Shown here in pieces: positions 35,831 to 47,088 of a DNA stretch of 64,000 bases. A program made the translations under genes and the position numbers. Source of the DNA: Okapia johnstoni (lineage: Eukaryota > Chordata > Mammalia > Artiodactyla > Giraffidae); assembly GCA_024291935.2 (NCBI GenBank), contig CM044319.1:71010001-71074000 (forward strand), in the 5' to 3' direction. Under the pieces are notes generated by a model. It saw nothing but the letters and a program-made list of their open reading frames with translations, did not search any database and was not told the origin of the DNA. Each line of letters opens with the position of its first letter. Position 1 is the first letter of the stretch.

Positions 35831-36004
35831 TGTATATCTACCAGTATATCCATCAGTAATAGATAAATCAGAATTTATACGAAAGGCAAATATTAAATAG
35901 GCTTATAAATGAAGGCCAGAATTTTAAAACTATTTAGTTTCGATAAATATGCAAACAAAACATTTACAAAAGAAAACTTGGAATCAACTATATTCTTTCT
36001 TGCT

Positions 36005-38397
36005 CCTGGAAAAAACAGATATTACGTCAAGAAACACCTGGAGTAACAGGCAAATTTGGCCTTGGAGCAGGGCAAAGGCTAAAAGAGTTCTGCCAAGAGA
36101 ACACACTAGTCATAGCAAACACCCTCTTCCAATAACACAAGAGAAGACTCTACACATGGACATCACCAGATGGTCAACACCAAAATCAGATTGATTATAT
36201 TCTTTGCAGCCAAAGATGGAGAAGCTCTATACAGTCAGCAAAAACAAGACCGGGAGCTGACTGTGGCTCAGATCATGAACTCCTTACTGCCAAATTCAGA
36301 CTTAAATTGAAGAAAGTAGGGAAAATCACTAAACCATTCAGGTATGACCTAAATCAAATCCCTTACTATTAGACAGTGGAAGTGAGAAATAGATTTAAGG
36401 GACTAGATCCAATAGAGAGTGCCTGATGAACTATGCACCGAGGTTTGTGACATTGTACAGGAGACAGGGATCAAGACCATCCCCAAGAAAAAGAAATGCA
36501 AAAAAGCAAAATGGCTGTCTGAGGAGGCCTTTCAAATAGCTGTGAAAAGATGAGAAGCAAAAAGTAAAGGAGAAAAGGAAAGATATACCCATTTGAATGC
36601 AGAGATCCAAAGAAGAGCAAGGAGAGATAAGAAAGCCTTCCTCAGTGATCAGTGCAAAGAAATAGAGGAAAACAATAGAATGGGAAAGACTAGAGATCTC
36701 TTCGAGAAAATCAGAGATACCAAGGGGACATTTCATGCAAAGATGGGCTCAACAAAGGACAGAAATGCTATGGACCTGACAGAAGAAGAAGATATTAAGA
36801 AGACTTAGCAAGAATACACAGAAGAACTATACAAAAAAGATCTTCACAACCCAGATAATCACGGTGGTGTGATCACTCACCTAGAGCCAGACACCCTGGA
36901 ATGTGAAGTCAAGTGGGCCTTAGGAAGCATCACTACAAACAAAGCTAGTGGAGGTGATGGAATTCCACTTGAGCTATTTCAAATTCTAAAAAATGATACT
37001 GTAAAAGTGCTGCATTCAGTATGTCAGCAAATTTGGAAAACTCAGCAGTGGCCACAGGACTGGAAAAGGTCTGTTTTCATTCTAATCCCAAAGAAAGGCA
37101 ATGCCAAAGAGTGCTCAAACTACTGCACAATTGCACTCACCTCACATGCTAGTAAATTAATGCTCAAAATTATCGAAGCCAGGCTTAAGCAATACATTAA
37201 CTGTGAACTTCCAGATGTTCAAGCTGGTTTTAGAAAAGGCAGAGGAACTAGAGATCAATTTGCCAACATCCCCTGGATCGTCAAAAAAGCAAGAGAGTTC
37301 TAGAAAAACATCTATTTCTGCTTTATTGACTATGCCAAAGCCTTTGACTGCGTGGAATACAATAAACTGTGGAAAATTCTGAAAGAGTTGGGAATATCAG
37401 AACACCTCACCTGCCTCTTGAGAAACCTGTATGCAGGTCAGGAAGCAACAGTTAGAACTGGACATGGAACAGCAGACCAGTTCCAAATAGGAAAAGGAGT
37501 GCGTTAAGGTTGTATATTGTCACCCTGCCTATTTAATTTATATGCAGAGTACATCATGAGAAACGCTGGGCTGGATGAAGCACAAGCTGGAATCAAGATC
37601 GCTCGGAGAAATATCAATAATCTCAGATATGCAGATGACACCGCCCTTATGGCAGAAAGTGAAGAAGAACTAAACAGCCTCTTGATGAAAGTGAGAGAGG
37701 AGAGTGAAAAAGTTGGCTTAAAGCTCAACATTCAGAAAACAAAAGATCATGGCATCCAGTCCCATCACTTCATGGAAAATAGACGGGGAAACCAGTGGCT
37801 GACTTTATTTGGGGGGGCTCCAAAATTACTGCAGATGGTGATTGAAGCCATGAAATTAAAAGACACTTACTCCTTTGAAGGAAAGTTATGACCAACCTAG
37901 ACAGCATATTAAAAAGTAGAGACATTACTTTGTCAACAAAGGTCCATCTAGTCAACAGTATGGTTTTTCCAGTAGTCATGTCTGGATGTGAGAGTTGGAC
38001 TATAAAGAAAGCTGAGCACCGAAGAATTGATGCTTCTGAACTGTGGTGTTGGAGAAGACTCTCGAGAGTCCCTTGGACTGCAAGAAGATCCAACCAGTCC
38101 ATCCTAAAGGAGATCAGCCCTGGGTGTTCATTGGAAGGACTGATGTTGAAGCTGAAACTCCAACACTTTGGCCACCTCATGTGAAGAGTTGACTCATTGG
38201 AAAAGACCCTGATGCTGGGAAGGATTGGGGGCAGGAGGAGAAGGGGACGACAGAGGATGAGATGGTTGGATGGCATCACCTACTCAATGGATATGATTTT
38301 GGGTAGGCTCTGGGAGTTGGTTATGGACAGGGAGGCCTGGCACGCTGTGGTTAATGGGGTTGCAAAGAACTGGACATGACTGAGCGACTGAACTGAA
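36005..38397 (+). mobile_element. BovB LINE, 2.4 kb, 5'-truncated, copy 8
   Basis: Begins in the BovB endonuclease region (about 36005-36030; 'aagaaacacctggagtaaca') and runs through reverse transcriptase to the 3' end 'gactgagcgactgaactgaa'. No clear target duplication; an imperfect atcaa-tatt word occurs near 35984 and 38400. Confidence 0.96.
36030..38379 (+). pseudogene. BovB pol remnant (partial endonuclease, RT, C-terminus)
   Basis: Three blocks share one frame: 36593-36808, 36869-37303 (RT start; PKKGNAKECSNYCTIALTS and LPDVQAGFRKGRGTRDQ) and 37517-37891 with intact catalytic YADD at 37628-37639. They are separated by TAG at 36806 (family TGG), TAG at 37301 (family CAG) and TAA near 37505 (family CAA). 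A G-run expansion near 37810 then shifts the frame, and the C-terminal part continues at 37888-38184 and 38197-38379. A few point changes separate it from an open frame, but it also lacks the N-terminus and 5' end. Confidence 0.92.
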
Positions 38398-38634
38398 CAT
38401 CAATATTTAATTGAAAAAATCATAGTTGCATTTATGCAAAATTTTAGAGCATTTTCTAAAACTGTAATGATAATCAATACTCCTATTTTTAAAAATACAA
38501 TTTACTTGCATAAATTAAGTGGCAAAATTTGATATTTCTCTATTGAATATACATTTCCTCTTCATAAAACAAAAGGAAGCAAATATCATTGCTTTTTTCT
38601 CTTGAGCATAAGTTATTGAGGAAATTCTGATTTT

Positions 38635-38770
38635 AGTTATTCATTTAACAAATATTGAATGAATTCCTACTATGCACAAGATACTAGATAAGCAGGCCAC
38701 AGGTCTGTAGAAATGAAAAAGAGTTTCTGTTTTTATAAAACTAAAAGAGTTGAGAAATTTTACAATAGTT
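38635..38770 (-). repeat. L2 3' end
   Basis: 'ttcatttaacaaatattgaa', 'cctactatgcacaagata' are the antisense L2 terminus; a GATA-rich run follows at 38770-38797. Confidence 0.6.
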
Positions 38771-38819
38771 GATAGGATAAGATAGATAATAGATAAGATC
38801 ATGTATTATATTATTATGT

Positions 38820-38995
38820 CAAATATTCTGTCAAATATTTTACATACACTATCTCCTTTTATCCTTAAAGCATCTTGTGAGGTATAACTATAATTAACTG
38901 CATTTTTCAGATGAGGTATAGAGGATTAGAGAATTTCAATCACTTGTCTGTGAACTCAGTTAATAAGAGATGGGACTGGGATATGAAGCCAAAAG
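38820..38995 (-). repeat. MIR
   Basis: 'atattttacatacactatct', 'catttttcagatgaggtata', 'atgggactgggatatgaagc' follow the inverted MIR core. Confidence 0.65.
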
Positions 38996-39024
38996 TGGTT
39001 AATTCCAGAGAAAGCATATAAGCT

Positions 39025-39360
39025 GATAATGATACTTTATGAGAACCTTCCTAAATGAGAAGACACCTAAACTGGATCTTGAGGGGGAAGTCAGATGGGT
39101 GAAATTTGGAGCAGGAGAGGAATCAGATAAGCAGGGCAGCAGGTACTACAGGTGAACAACATGGAAGAATGGCACACAGATGATAAGTAGGCCAGGAGAG
39201 CTGAAGTAGCAGAAGATAATCTGGAGTGGAAGGCTTTGTGCTGTGCATTGCACCCTTTTAAGATGACAAAGTATATCTAATCAAACATGTTTTAAAAGAT
39301 TACTAGCCTTGGTGAGAAGATATGAAAGAAGTTTACTTCTAGAGGTACGAGACAAGTTTG
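39025..39360 (-). repeat. L2 LINE fragment
   Basis: 'aagacacctaaactggatct', 'taagtaggccaggagagctg' and 'gcacccttttaagatgacaa' fit the antisense L2 body; probably the same element as 38635-38770, interrupted by MIR. Confidence 0.5.
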
Positions 39361-39699
39361 GAGTGTTATAGGCAAAATATAATTTCATTTGAAAATAAGA
39401 AATGGTACAAGGAAGAAAACATTGGTTCTAAAGATATTTTGATAACAATAATGTGTCATGATACTCACAACAATAATAATAATAGGCAACATTTATTCTT
39501 ATAATCTGATTTGGTAGGCTAAAAAATTCCCCCTTACCAGATAAAAATATACATGTTCTAATACATAAAACCTATGAATATTACCTTGTATAGATAAAAA
39601 ATTGTATTTACAGATGTGATTATGTAAAAGATTTTGACATGGTTCGATTCTCTTAGGTTATCTGATTGGGTTCTAAATACGATCACACATATCCTCATG

Positions 39700-39919
39700 T
39701 GTTGCTGTTGCTGTTGTTTAGTCGCTAAATCACATCCCACTCTTTTGTGACCCTGTGGTCTGTAGCCCACGAGGTTCCTCTGTTCATGGGATTTCTCAGG
39801 CAAGAAAATTGGCGTGGGTTGACATTTCCTTCTCCAGGGGATCTTCATGACCCAGGGATTGAACCTACATCTCCTGCATTGCAGGCAGATTCTTTACTGT
39901 TTAGTCACTTGGGAAGCCC
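39700..39919 (-). mobile_element. Bov-tA SINE, full length
   Basis: (GTTGCT)-type start, 'agtcgctaaatcacatccc', 'caggcaagaaaattggcgtg', inverted head ending 'gggaagccc'. A weak 8-bp match (atcctcat 39691-39698, atgctcat 39922-39929) may be the target duplication. Confidence 0.93.
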
Positions 39920-39949
39920 TTATGCTCATAAGAGGGAGACAGAAGGATG

Positions 39950-39953
<4 letters not shown>

Positions 39954-40002
<49 letters not shown>
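39954..40002. repeat. (CA)n microsatellite
   Basis: About 24 uninterrupted CA units. Confidence 0.97.
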
Positions 40003-40006
<4 letters not shown>

Positions 40007-40529
40007 AGAAAAGATGATATGAAGATGCAGGCAGAGAATTGAACCAATGAAGCCATAAGCCAAAAAATGCTGGCAGGTGCCAGAACACGGAAGGGGAACC
40101 AAGGATGGGCCATTGAATGCACGGATGGAAAAAGAATTGATGTGAAGGAGCCAGAGATGGTGAAATGACAACAGAAACAGCACCAAGGAGTTCAAAGGGA
40201 ATGTTCGAGGAGAAGAAAATCACAGATGAATGGGGAAGACGGAAACAGGAAGCTGGGTCATGAATATGGGAAGGCAAAATGGTGTGGTGAGCAGATGTTG
40301 AGACAGGACAGGTGACTGGAAAGAGTCACAACTGAGATGCATTCTATTATATGCTTCTTGAGGTATTTTCCGAAGACCCTTTTATTATTAATGACAAAAA
40401 CACATACAATAAATAATGTTTATTCATCCTAATATATCATTTGAAATAATTTGACCTGGTAATATAACTCTTGCTTGTGATGTAGAGGAAAAAAGGAAGT
40501 TCTAATTAGAGAAACAATTTGTACAACTG

Positions 40530-40635
40530 AAAGACACCTGTGTTCAAATTTCTGCTTGCCAGTCAGGATCATTAGACATTTTAGGAAGGTATTTGTCTTC
40601 TCTGAAACTTACTCTCCTCATTTAAATAATGCAAA
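40530..40635 (+). repeat. MIR fragment (weak)
   Basis: 'tcaaatttctgcttgccagt' and 'cttactctcctcatttaaat' resemble the MIR core. Confidence 0.4.
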
Positions 40636-40639
40636 TATC

Positions 40640-40752
40640 ATACACATACACACACACACACACATATACACACATATGTAAATAGAGAGAGAGAGACAGA
40701 GGCAGACAGAGAGAAAGTGAGAGACCGAGAGAGATATAGGGAGACAGAAAGA
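40640..40752. repeat. (CA)n/(GA)n low-complexity block
   Basis: CA array at 40643-40675 followed by a GA-rich run at 40683-40752. The antisense frame over it is a repeat translation. Confidence 0.9.
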
Positions 40753-40934
40753 TTTGCTGTTGGTTTTCTATAAAGATTTAAAGTATATATTACAGGGGAA
40801 AAAAGACAGACATAAATTGTAGTGTTTAGGGATGCTAACTTGTGCTGAAAAACTGTAAAGGAAGCAAAGTGATTATCGTAAACATCAAATGACTGGTTAC
40901 CTATGAAGTGAGAAGGACACCTGTGTTTGAGATG

Positions 40935-41095
40935 GGGCAACTGAAAGGGGCTTTCAGAGTGTCTGACAACATGTTATTTCTTGACCCGGGTGATGATAAC
41001 AAGGGTATTTATCCTGTGAAAATGTATTGGGCTATGCATATTTTTGGGTAGTTTTTTCTAGATTTGTTTTAGATTTTATAATAAAAAGGAAAAGA
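40935..41095 (+). repeat. L1M-type 3' UTR fragment (tentative)
   Basis: 'ttatttcttgacccgggtga', 'cctgtgaaaatgtattgggc' and the A-rich end 'tttataataaaaaggaaaag' fit an old L1 terminus. Confidence 0.45.
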
Positions 41096-41099
41096 AACT

Positions 41100-41885
41100 A
41101 GAGAAGAACCTAACTCAAATCAGAGAATAATTGCCTTGGAAACCATAAATTCACTGAGGGTTTTAAGTATTAAAGTTCAAAAGCAACATTTACTGTATAA
41201 CATTTCCCTTAGCCTCTGTGGAACAACTGACTTATTATTTAACTGACCTATTGGAATAAAATAATGATATTGTAACAGCTAAATAACTTTTTGCATAATA
41301 GTTGTCACTGAATAAGTTCAAAAGACTGTTTGGAGATGAGAAAGCAGCTCTTCTTTGGTAGGGTTAGAAGTAGTAAATCCACTAAGCCATGGTCTCTTGA
41401 GCAGTACAAGCTGAAACACCCTTGGCTAGTGAATTCTTGGCACTTAAAGCCAACAGGAAGCCAGATCAGCTGTCCAGTTTCTGCAGGTGCACACTTAGCC
41501 AAATAAAAAGATGCCAACCACATTCATGGGATCACTGGAAAATAGTTTATAAAAGCTAAAGGGTGATCTCTGGGAAATGATATTACCAATACTAGAACCA
41601 TTGTCTATACCAGCATTGGACAATAGCTTATGGGTAAGGAGAAATAATTTACTGAACCCTAAGGATTCTTAAATTAATATATGAGTAGCTGGAGTGGGGG
41701 TGGGTGGTATCAAGGAAAGAATGAGTACACAGCTTAATGCTCCAATATTAAAAGACAAAACTGAATTCCCAGATATGCATTGGCTATTTCTACTTGAATG
41801 TGTCATAAACACCTGAAGTATATATGTTCAAAGGAATATCATATTCCTGCTCAAAAACAGCGTCTTTCCAAACATCCATGTCTCT
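41100..41885. other. Single-copy DNA
   Basis: No gene or repeat recognised; the 72-residue antisense frame at 41305-41523 has no domain. Confidence 0.4.
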
Positions 41886-41889
41886 ATTC

Positions 41890-42420
41890 ACGGTACCATC
41901 TCCATGTCAGAAACAGGTCATCTTTCTTCCTCTTCACTCTTTGTCTCCAATCAGTGGTCAAATAATTTGATTCTGGACTCCTGAAACACCATTTGTATCT
42001 TTTAACTTAAGTGAATAAAACACCCATTTAAATCTATTAGCTGTTTTTTGCTCTTGCTTTCAATCTCCTAATTCAAGCTCATATACTTCTCGTGTGGAGC
42101 AACTCTTCCCAATACTATTTTATTTTCTCTATGTATAAAATATCATTATACTTACTTTTATCATATGTACTAATGATAGCATCTCACTCCTTTACAAACA
42201 AAACTAAAACCAAGGGAAAACATCTTTATACGTGCATCACCCACAGCATAATGTTAAAACTCCTTAAGTCGGTAATTCAAGTCTCCTTCATGCTTTCTTA
42301 CCTATATATCAGTTTTTGTTTATCTAATCTCCTCTCCCTATTATTCAATCAGTCCTTTGGGATTCCTCCTCTGTAAATATTGTATTATATCATCTTCCCC
42401 TTTTTCTAGTTGCCTCCTCT
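41890..42420 (+). repeat. Possible old L2 body
   Basis: 'cttcctcttcactctttgtc', 'aaaactccttaagtcggtaa', 'ctaatctcctctccctatta' suggest L2, continuing perhaps after the MER5A (43150-43370). Diverged. Confidence 0.35.
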
Positions 42421-42424
42421 AACT

Positions 42425-42718
42425 CAGTGCTTCTCAAACTTGAGCATGCATCAGAATCATGTTGGGGGACCTGTTCAAATATGGATTGATAAGTGCCAAT
42501 CTCTGAGTTTCTGATTCAGTAGATCAGGAGTGGAGGGGCTTCCCACGTGGCACAGCAGTAACGAATCCACCTGCCAGTACAAGAGATACAAGAGAAGTGG
42601 GTTTGATCCCTATAGTAGGAAATGGCAACCTATTCCAGTATTCTTGTCTGGAAAATTTCACGGACAGAGGAGGCTGGTGGGTTACAATCCAGGGGTTGCA
42701 AAGAGTTGGACATGACTG

Positions 42719-42759
<41 letters not shown>

Positions 42760-42872
42760 ATACAATACATGGTCTGGAGTGGGGTCTAAAACTTCATTTC
42801 TCTAACAATTTTCTAGGAGGTACTGATGCTGCTGGTTTGTGGATCACATTTTGAAAATCACTCACTGAACTA
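42425..42872 (+). repeat. MER5A-like hAT element split by a Bov-tA
   Basis: Left half 42425-42534 ('cagtgcttctcaaacttgag', 'gagtttctgattcagtagat'), right half 42771-42865 ('actgatgctgctggtttgtg', 'cacattttgaaaatcactc'). Joined, they form one ordinary element. Confidence 0.85.
42535..42756 (+). mobile_element. Bov-tA SINE with (CA)18 tail
   Basis: 'ggggcttcccacgtggcaca', B-box-like 'gggtttgatccct', Bov-A unit, then 'atgactgag' passing into a CA array at 42721-42756. Degenerate 14-bp duplication (42522-42535 and 42771-42784, 11 of 14 matching) confirms insertion into MER5A. Confidence 0.95.
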
Positions 42873-42944
42873 AATATGTTCCCTCTATCTTTATTTCTGC
42901 AATAAATCTATCACTTAAGTCTCCATTCATTATCATTTCCTTCT

Positions 42945-43136
42945 GTGCTGTGCTTAGTCACTCAATTGTGTCTGATTCTTTGTGATCCCATAGGCTGTAG
43001 CCCGCCAGGCTCTTCTGTACATGGGGATTCTCCAGGCAAGAATACTGGAGTGGGTTACCATGCTCTCCTACAGGGAATCTTCCTGACCAGGGATCAAACC
43101 CATGCCTCCCACGTTGCAGGTGGATTCTTTACTGTC
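42945..43136 (-). mobile_element. Bov-tA SINE
   Basis: Inverted Bov-tA with tail unit, centre and head. Perfect 13-bp duplication atcatttccttct at 42932-42944 and 43137-43149. The extreme 5' end of the SINE is missing. Confidence 0.95.
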
Positions 43137-43527
43137 ATCATTTCCTTCTATCTCTAGACAAATATCCCCAGTCCAAAGACATCAGGACACTTGCCTTTGC
43201 TCTAAATGTTCATACTATCAAACCTCTATGTTTCTCATAACACTTAACACAGCCCATTTTTCATGTAGTCTGGTGCTAGAATTTAATATTTCCTATAGAC
43301 TGTTTACTCTCTGAGGTAGTACTCATGTTTACAATTTTTAAATCACAGTTCCACAGTGCAAAGAATGATGTCTTTATGAGACAGAAAATGTTTTCTCATT
43401 AGTAAATAAATCTGAAAGAGGACATAATGATGCTACCACAGATATCCACTGGCAGATAAACTGGCAAAGGTAATATAAAGCCACCTTTTGGTGGAAAGCT
43501 TGGTTTTCACTTTGCATGTGTCCATAA

Positions 43528-43580
43528 CCTGGTGGGCTACAGTCCATGGGGTCGCAAAGAGTGGGACATGACTGAGTGAC

Positions 43581-43618
<38 letters not shown>
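43528..43618 (+). mobile_element. Bov-tA tail fragment with (CA)18
   Basis: Only the last 55 bases of a Bov-tA ('ggtgggctacagtccatggg', 'gactgagtgactaa') followed by CA at 43583-43618. Confidence 0.9.
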
Positions 43619-43619
<1 letters not shown>

Positions 43620-43620
<1 letters not shown>

Positions 43621-44895
43621 CTTGCCAATGAATTCTGGGACTCCTGCCGTGTTCCCATCTGTTGGAACCAATCACAATATTTTGGGGCAAAATATTGGGG
43701 CAAAATATTTAAGCACTCCAATTAAAGAATTTTATCATCTGATGACATAAAAGAAGGCAGCATTTGCTGTTTGAATATCACATATTTCACTGTGCTTTCT
43801 CTTTTTCTTCAGAGGAAGGGGAAATCTCATAGCAAAGTGATCTTGCATGAGAAGACTCTTGGTCTCAGGGGGAATGCAGAGCAAGGTGGCAGGTGATGGG
43901 TATGCTGAAGTGTGGCATAACTGACTGCCAAAGAACACTTGAACAGGCAGCTGATCCATCTGCCATCAGTGGAGCTGGCTTAATCCTTTCTTTTTCTTCT
44001 TCTTTTTTTAAGTCACAATCAACCACTATGTAAGGCATTTGATCTTCAAGTTTTTTCCTCTTGCTGTCTTTAGGGAAGCGGCATGTCATCCTAGAAGACT
44101 GGTCGGGGAATGAGGGGTCCTGTGTTCTAGTTTTGCTGCTGCCCCTGTATAGCTGATGAAATATTTTATCTCATGAGACTTTGTAGTCCTTATCCATCAA
44201 ATGACAGGGAAGGTTATGTTCCATTTGTTTCTGTAACTTCATAAATCTATTCCTTTCCTCATGAGAGAAGTAACCTGAAAGGTACTGGTACATAGTACTG
44301 GTATGTGGTACATGTATAAGGTAACATACTATTGACCTGAAAGTTTTAATGAAACCTTTGAAAACTAGTTTTTGAGTGGAGAATAGCATCCTCATTATAT
44401 ACATTATGACTTAACATATTTAGTTTGTAAACTGCCATTTCCATTATTCAATCAAATCCATCTATCAGCATGACATAACTACTCAATGCAGTTGAGTGGG
44501 ACTCACGACACAAATGCCAGTCAATTGGTTCACCAATTTCCCACCTACAGAAGCTATGCCTCTTTCATTCCAAATAGCATTACTTTTCATTACTTTTGTT
44601 GTTAGTATTCCACTAAGAGGTCATAGGAGCATGGAGGAAAAGTGATTGAACACCGTTTTGAACTTAGAACAAAGCTCAATAGCATATTTCAAACATAATG
44701 CTAAAGTAATAAAGAGAAAATTGATATGAAACGATTAAACTTACAAGATGGAGAAGAGCTACATCATGAACTTAAATTTAAGGATGATACAAGATCAATG
44801 GCTATTCTATTAGTTTTAACTTACGATTGAAACTTCTATATATTTCCCCGCTCTGTTGCATTCACTTTCTAATTTTTTATAGCATTCTGTGTGCA
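43620..44895. other. Single-copy DNA
   Basis: An 18-base direct repeat gggcaaaatatt occurs twice at about 43684-43710. Pyrimidine run at 43985-44010. No gene. Confidence 0.4.
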
Positions 44896-44904
44896 GGATA
44901 GAGT

Positions 44905-45015
44905 TAATACAACACTAGTGCTTCTGATATTTATAGATGAGGAAACTGGAGTTCAGAAATGCTGAAGAACCTGTTTAAAGTCATTGATAAAGTGACAGAA
45001 CAGGGCTTGGAAATC
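44905..45015 (-). repeat. MIR fragment
   Basis: 'tatagatgaggaaactgga', 'gttcagaaatgctgaagaac', 'gtgacagaacagggcttgg' fit the inverted MIR core. Confidence 0.6.
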
Positions 45016-45309
45016 ATCTTTTCCCTTACAAACCAACAACTACTCTCTGAAAGTGTTGGGATGCTTGTGAGCCAAGGAGATATATAAACATGGCTATATA
45101 CTCCATGAGGAGAGATGTTCATTAAGTAACTTTGTATCTCCTACAGTCTTTACTATAGTACATTTCACAATATAGCTAGGGAAATATTACTTTCCCCAAA
45201 TTCTTTACATCAGGATTTTATTTATTCTGAAAAACTGTCACATCATTGTTGATGGCCTTCTAACAATTTCTAAAACTTGGATATTATCAATTATTAAAAT
45301 TCACCTCAC

Positions 45310-45749
45310 TTCAGAATGCTTGGTCAAGATGGAGGAATGGTGACAAGATGTATCCTCTGATTTGAAACAACTAACATTAATAATTCAATGGAATATATCA
45401 AACACTGGTACTCAGCATATTGACTATCAAGCAGTAAAGGAAAATGAACCCTAAGACATGAGTAATAAACAAAGTGAGCTAAGATTCTTCCAGCCTTCTG
45501 TTTAGAGTAAGTTTCTAGGCCATGGTGAAGGGCGAGAAAACCCAAGTAGACACTAGTAGTCTCCATGGGTTGAAAAAATGAAGATAGAAAGCCTCGGATG
45601 ACAAGGCAGCGAGTTCCCAAGTCAGTGTAGACAGAGAGAAAGAGATGCATACAGATAATTTCTGAGAACAGCAGAGTGCGCCTCTCTGAAAATTCATTGG
45701 CATTTTAGTGATCAACATGTGGATGTGAGGAAACCACTGAAGGTTAGTA
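45310..45749 (+). repeat. Possible old L1 5' UTR
   Basis: 'gtcaagatggaggaatggtg' is typical of L1 5' ends, but the rest is too diverged to place. No gene seen. Confidence 0.25.
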
Positions 45750-45939
45750 AAGTGAAAGTGAAAGTGTTAGTTCAATTATTTGTGACCCCATGGAGGCTCC
45801 TCTGCCCATGATTCTCCAGGCAAGAATGCTGGAGAGGATTGCCATTTCCTTCTCCAGGAGATCTTCCTCACCCCGGGATCAAACCTGCATCTCTTACATT
45901 GGCAGGAGGATTTTTTACCACTAAGCCACCAGGGAAGCC
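45750..45939 (-). mobile_element. Bov-tA SINE
   Basis: Inverted Bov-tA beginning with duplicated 'gtgaaa' units and ending 'ccaccagggaagcc'. The segment after 'gaccccatgga' is missing about 15 bases ('ctgtagcccgccag'-type). Confidence 0.93.
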
Positions 45940-45944
45940 TTATG

Positions 45945-46660
45945 AATATAGCTGGGGGATTTCAAAGCACAAGTCTGAATAACTGATAGAGCAAATAAAA
46001 AGAAAACCAATAAGAATTAGAAGACAAATATTATTGATCAACTTGACTTAATAAGTAGGAAGAACCAACTTGTTAGTGCATATATCCTCACCATCTGGAC
46101 AAGTCAGTGAGTCCAGTAGTGGGTACCATACATGTATTGTTCAAAATTACAAAATCAAAGGTTTCAAGTATTTTGAAGCCACTATTGAGAAAAAAGACAG
46201 TCTCTCTCGAGACTAACTGAGCTAAAATGTAAAACCCAGGAGCAGTCATTACTCATCTTTTTGCCATAGATCAGAGTATTGGCGGGGGGAGCATTATGAA
46301 AAGAGATAAGGAGAGATGAGAGACTGAAATGATGTTCTTTAATACTCTAGTTGCTGATTCTCTTTCTAATATACCTGTATCTTTCTTCTTTTTGTGTCTT
46401 AGTTTTTCAACTCTCAGTTGACTGTGAAATATTCCAGAACCCATTTCAGTTTCAAGATCACAGAGCAACACGGAAAGATATACACAATGCAAACATAAAG
46501 TCCAAATTTATAGTTCTGGCTGCCAAAATCCTGTCCTGCTTAACTATCATTGTTCTTGCCCACTCACCCTTCCTCCATATGAAAATTACAGATAAGCAGA
46601 TAATATTGCTCTCATAAGTCACCTTACTTGGGATAAACATCTCAGTTTTTTTCTACTTCC
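45945..46660. other. Single-copy DNA
   Basis: No gene or confident repeat. Confidence 0.4.
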
Positions 46661-46669
46661 TATTTCTGG

Positions 46670-46900
46670 ACTGTTTCAAATTCTATCCCTTCAAAAGTGA
46701 CTTCCCAGATAAAACCAACTCTCAGGGATAATTTTCTTTTCTTAAGTTCTACAAGCCACATTGTTTTTACCACAATTTTGATAATCAATTTCTCCCTTTA
46801 GTTATGTAACATCTTACATGGATGATGTGTCCCCTAATTTAGGCTATAAACTCTACAAGGTGATTGGACTTTGTCTCAAATATCCTGAAACACTGTCCCC
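46670..46900 (+). repeat. L2 3' part (weak)
   Basis: 'aagtgacttcccagataaaa', 'ataaactctacaaggtgatt', 'ggactttgtctcaaatatcc' follow the L2 order. Confidence 0.45.
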
Positions 46901-47088
46901 CACTCCTCAAGCTCAGAAAAGTCCTGCAAATAAAAGATATTACATAATGAGTCTTTAATGATAATAAATCATTAGAGATTTGGGGGTTGTTGGTTTAGGG
47001 AGATGAGTATCAACTTATAGTTTCTGATTTCAAACTGGCTTCTAAATCAATTGTGACTCAATTTATTCTTACATTGGTATTTTTCCGG

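Larger units (their letters stand above)
39520..40330 (+). repeat. Ancient LTR-like repeat (MaLR type, tentative), split by a SINE and (CA)n
   Basis: Left part 'aaacctatgaatattacctt', 'acagatgtgattatgtaaaa'; right part 'gatgcaggcagagaattga', 'gccataagccaaaaaatgct'. A Bov-tA and a CA array lie between. Confidence 0.5.

Noticed and set aside
39894..40277. Minus-strand frame with a Cys-Val repeat
   Set aside because: Translation of the (CA)n array; the same artefact occurs at 40638-40940, 42524-42757 and 43374-43721.
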